From NCBI RefSeq assembly GCF_022539665.2, contig NC_081337.1, forward strand, positions 5,928,679 through 5,992,678: DNA of 64,000 bases, given 5' to 3'. The position numbers and the translations under genes were made by a program. The notes beneath the pieces are model-generated. The model ran no database searches. It had not been told where the DNA came from and saw only the letters and a list, made by a program, of their open reading frames with translations. How positions within the stretch are numbered: the stretch's first letter is position 1; the number at the start of each line of letters is the position of its first letter. Positions 61,023-64,000 of this stretch are shown here, one piece after another. Source of the stretch: Daphnia carinata (Eukaryota; Arthropoda; Branchiopoda; Diplostraca; Daphniidae).

Positions 61023-64000
61023 GAGAATTGGGCATTGTTGAAATCGTTGCCACTGAACGCGGGAGGTCACCGGTTGAACAGTTGAAGCTCCAAATGATGT
61101 TTAAAAGAAAGAAAGAAAAAAAAAGGCAAACTCGTTATGCCCCGTGCCCTTCGAACGATGGGCAGCATGGCAAGAGGGAGAAGAAAAAAAAAAAAAAAAT
61201 ACACATTCACGCGATACGCAGAGTTAAAGCTTTGGATGACAGCGTCGCATTCCTAGCCGCTAAAACTCCTTGACGACCCCCCCCCCCCCCTCTTCCCCAT
61301 CGGCTGGGTTCGACATATCTTTTGGCGACAAGGCGACAAAGACCGTGCCAAACGGAGAGGAAAACGCGGTAACAGATGGGCAGACTCAAATGGATGAGCC
61401 AAAAAAAGATTCCACAAGACACAGACAAACGCTGGTACTCAGCACCATCATGTCTAGTATATCGGTTAAAAGCCAGTTTACTTCGACATCAAGAACCTCC
61501 CCTCGAAAAGAAAAAGAGATGAGAGACCCGAAACGACATGTATATAACTAGACACAGGCACTTACAGACAGTAGTGGGAACGCAGAAGCAAGGCATACTT
61601 CAAATCCTCCCCGTTTATTTTATTTTATTTTTTTATATTTATTTACTCAATAGAGAAGGAAAAGGAAAGGGATGACTAGCGAAACAGTTGCTCCACATTG
61701 CAACATCACCCCCCTTTCTATGTCTTTCACCAAAAGAAAGAAAGAAAGAAAAAAAAACGATTGTAAAAGACGCTGTTACAAAAGGAAATAAACTGACAGA
61801 GGGAAGAACAAGAGGGCCCTTCTTTTTTTTTTTTTTTTTTTTTTTTTTTGTTCACCGTGCATACATCTTTTAGGGAACGCAAAAGCGAGTAGTGCATGTA
61901 CAAGTTCGTTGCTACGGGCGACACAAAGCGCCACATTTCGCTTTCTTTCTTTTTTTTTTTTTTTTTTAATATTTGTTTTGTGTATTTATTTATTCCTGAT
62001 TTTTATTTTCCTGCACATGTTCCTTGTCACCGAGATCGACTTGTCTATCAGATGCAAGACAAGTTTTTTTTTTTTTCTTTTTTGAATTATTCTCTAAAGC
62101 TTATCATCCGTTAGAGCATCAACTTCAAACTGTCTAGCGCGTCTTGTATATATATATATAAGAAAAAAAAAAAAAAAAAAACACTCGGAGATATGTATCC
62201 GGATTTAACTGCAACAATAACACCCCAGCCAGAAAAAAACATGAATATATAAAAAAAAAAAAAAAAATATCGCATATGTTTTTTTGTTTTTTTTTAATAT
62301 ATATATTGAGCATACCGGTTGTACTGACTTGTACCACCCCGCGGGTTCTACGCGTTTCAAAGAAAGGGAGCGCCGTGTTTAACATACACGAACGACAAAA
62401 GGGCGATGCAACTTTCAAGCTCATCAAAAAAAAAAAAAAAAAAAGAAAAGAAAAAAAAACTATGACGACCGCAACGAGATGGGTGATGAGAAAATACTGA
62501 GAAATGCTCGATATAAGTTACCACGGGCAATATCAATCAATAGCGTCTCCCCATAAGGCCGGCAAAAGCTTTATTCCATCATTGATTGTTTTCTCTCTCG
62601 GACCGGAGATCGATCAAAGGTGGGTGGGGACAGCGGTATCAAAATGCCAAATAGAACACGGAATTTTAGACGTAAAAACGGAAAGCTTTTCGCATGGCAG
62701 ATTTAAAAAAAAAAATTTGATTTTCTGTTTTTTATTTTTCAAACATGAGAAAACAAACGAAAAATAAAGCTCACAGCTTTGGCTGGCATGACGCTCTTTT
62801 TTTTTTCTTTCACGACTCGTCAAATGGACCGTGAAGAGAAAATGGCAACAGAGCCAAGTGTTTCCCCTTGTCCGCGCTCTCCCATTGAAGAGGCTCCATA
62901 ACAGCCTGAAATACTTTGTGTGTCGTAGGGCAAAAACAAAAAAAAAAAAAAAAAAAAAACTAGCAGATAGGAAACATACTCGCATTCTTCTAGCTTGCTG
63001 TCCTCACGCTCTCTTCGATACAAACACATTGAAAAATGCATCAAAACTGCTGGACGGATAGAAAGAGACCTGTACAAGCGAAAGCATTTCATCTGCGTTA
63101 TCGTAACAGTTGGGGGGGGGGGGGGAGTCGCTTCGTAACGGTGTGTGGGGATAGATATTTTATTGATCGCTGTTTTGCCGCTGCGAACTGCCTCAATGTT
63201 CTAATAGACGTAACGCAGTAGACGTCTGTATACTTAGAGCCACTGTTTTCTATATTTGATGTAACGTATGCAATATTGAAAGGACATCGTGCAGCCGGCC
63301 GTGGGACGGTCGTCCATAGTGCGGCAAAACACGCGAATCGACCGTCAACCCACGACACACAGTCAAAACTGAATATACACTCAAAATAAATGTCAGAGGC
63401 AAGAAGAGAAAAAAAAAACAAAAAGTACGTGTAAAGAAAACGGGACTTTTGGCTGTGAGGTACATAACAAGCGTATACCGTTAGCGAAAAAGGGCGTTGT
63501 CGCCGTTGTACAATCATTAATCGGACGCACGTCAATTACCCCACTTGGTGACAATGTCTTTCAGCGTTGGCTGTTTCAACAACTGACCTTTCAATTCCTT
63601 TTGTTTTTTTATCCTTAAAAAAAAAAATAAGAACAAACAATGGCCTGGTTGTTTTTTTTTGTTTTTTTTCCAGTGCAAGATCAACCAATCGAAGAAAATG
63701 GCGAACCCGAAAAAAAAAAAAACTCATTAAGAACACGCGGACCTTGTACAATTTTTTCGGGAAACGGGTTCGGTCTATTGGGCACGTTCCCACCCACCTG
63801 TGTCTTTTGGAATTTTTCTTTCTATTTTCCTTTTTTTTTTTTTTTTTTTTTTTTACCCTATCCACACACTCCCTAAAGCGCGGTCATAGTCGTATAGAGA
63901 ATATGCATCATAGTTATTTCCTCGGGGCCCGTCTCCTTTTCTCTGGTTTACGACACACTCTCGTCAGCTCATCTCCTTTTCTGGCCAGCATCACGGAAGA

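Larger units (their letters stand above)
1..64000 (-). other. Putative interior of one giant intron (host gene on minus strand)
   Basis: No recognisable coding exon exists on either strand, while three minus-strand ratchet-type splice elements lie at about 3.9, 29.6 and 50.2 kb. Recursive splice sites are known almost only from very long introns, so the simplest reading is that the window is internal to an intron transcribed right to left, with the upstream exon beyond 64000 and the downstream exon before position 1. The distances between ratchet junctions are 20,635 and 25,694 bases. The intron model is inference. The alternative is intergenic DNA containing three copies of an unrelated dispersed repeat. 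Unannotated short exons of up to roughly 100 bases could have been missed by eye. Confidence 0.5.
57001..64000. other. Non-coding low-complexity segment
   Basis: No gene seen. Main runs are A28 at 57392-57419, A31 at 57611-57641, A52 at 59237-59288 and an A19-T12 fold-back at 59425-59455. Microsatellites are CA at 58787-58804, a compound AT/GTCT/GTAT/GATA array at 60015-60086 and CA at 60985-61022. A G-run lies near 63112-63125. The most complex open frame (plus, 61270-61551) has balanced composition but no recognisable motif. Confidence 0.8.

Overview
This window reads as gene-free nuclear DNA of a eukaryote, most likely an arthropod. No open frame on either strand encodes a protein family I recognise. 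The longest frames (up to 237 codons) are built on Lys/Phe runs from poly(A)/poly(T), plus Leu-Ser and His-Thr runs from microsatellites. I found no convincing rRNA, tRNA, snRNA, known miRNA, CRISPR array, insertion sequence or complete transposon. The texture is extreme low complexity: dozens of A/T runs of 20-52 bases, C/G runs of 10-18, and many (CA)n, (GA)n, (AT)n and AAT-type microsatellites. CpG looks well represented, unlike a heavily methylated vertebrate genome. The splice signals are metazoan in style. A branchiopod crustacean such as Daphnia is my best guess, from general impression only.

The one clearly organised signal is a family of three related, diverged elements of about 350-440 bp, all in the same orientation: A (3587-3945), B (29198-29640) and C (49868-50290). 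Read on the minus strand, each has a branch-point-like TACTAAC/TACTAAT/TATTAAT, a pyrimidine tract, and a 3' splice site AG fused directly to a perfect 5' splice site (AG|GTAAGTAA). A short 76-83 nt segment follows, ending in a second donor (AG|GTAAGA). Downstream is a conserved non-coding block containing AATTGATTAC and a CCACGG motif. This is the anatomy of a recursive-splicing ratchet point with an RS-exon, as known from very long introns (for example Drosophila Ubx). All three candidate RS-exons have stops in all three frames, so if retained they would act as poison exons.

The simplest model is that all or most of the window lies inside one giant intron (over 46 kb) of a gene transcribed right to left. 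Its exons would lie outside the window, and the intron would be removed in steps of about 20.6 and 25.7 kb. That the three ratchet elements are paralogous to each other suggests duplication of a splicing module, or a mobile element carrying such a module. The host gene cannot be named from this sequence.

Layout: 1-3586 low-complexity DNA; element A; 3946-29197 low-complexity DNA with homopolymer-poor islands (for example 18.6-19.4 kb); element B; 29641-49867 low-complexity DNA with the longest microsatellites ((CA)n at 35.1 kb, an 86-bp CT tract at 40.75 kb); element C; 50291-64000 low-complexity DNA, including the longest A-run (52 bases at 59.24 kb).
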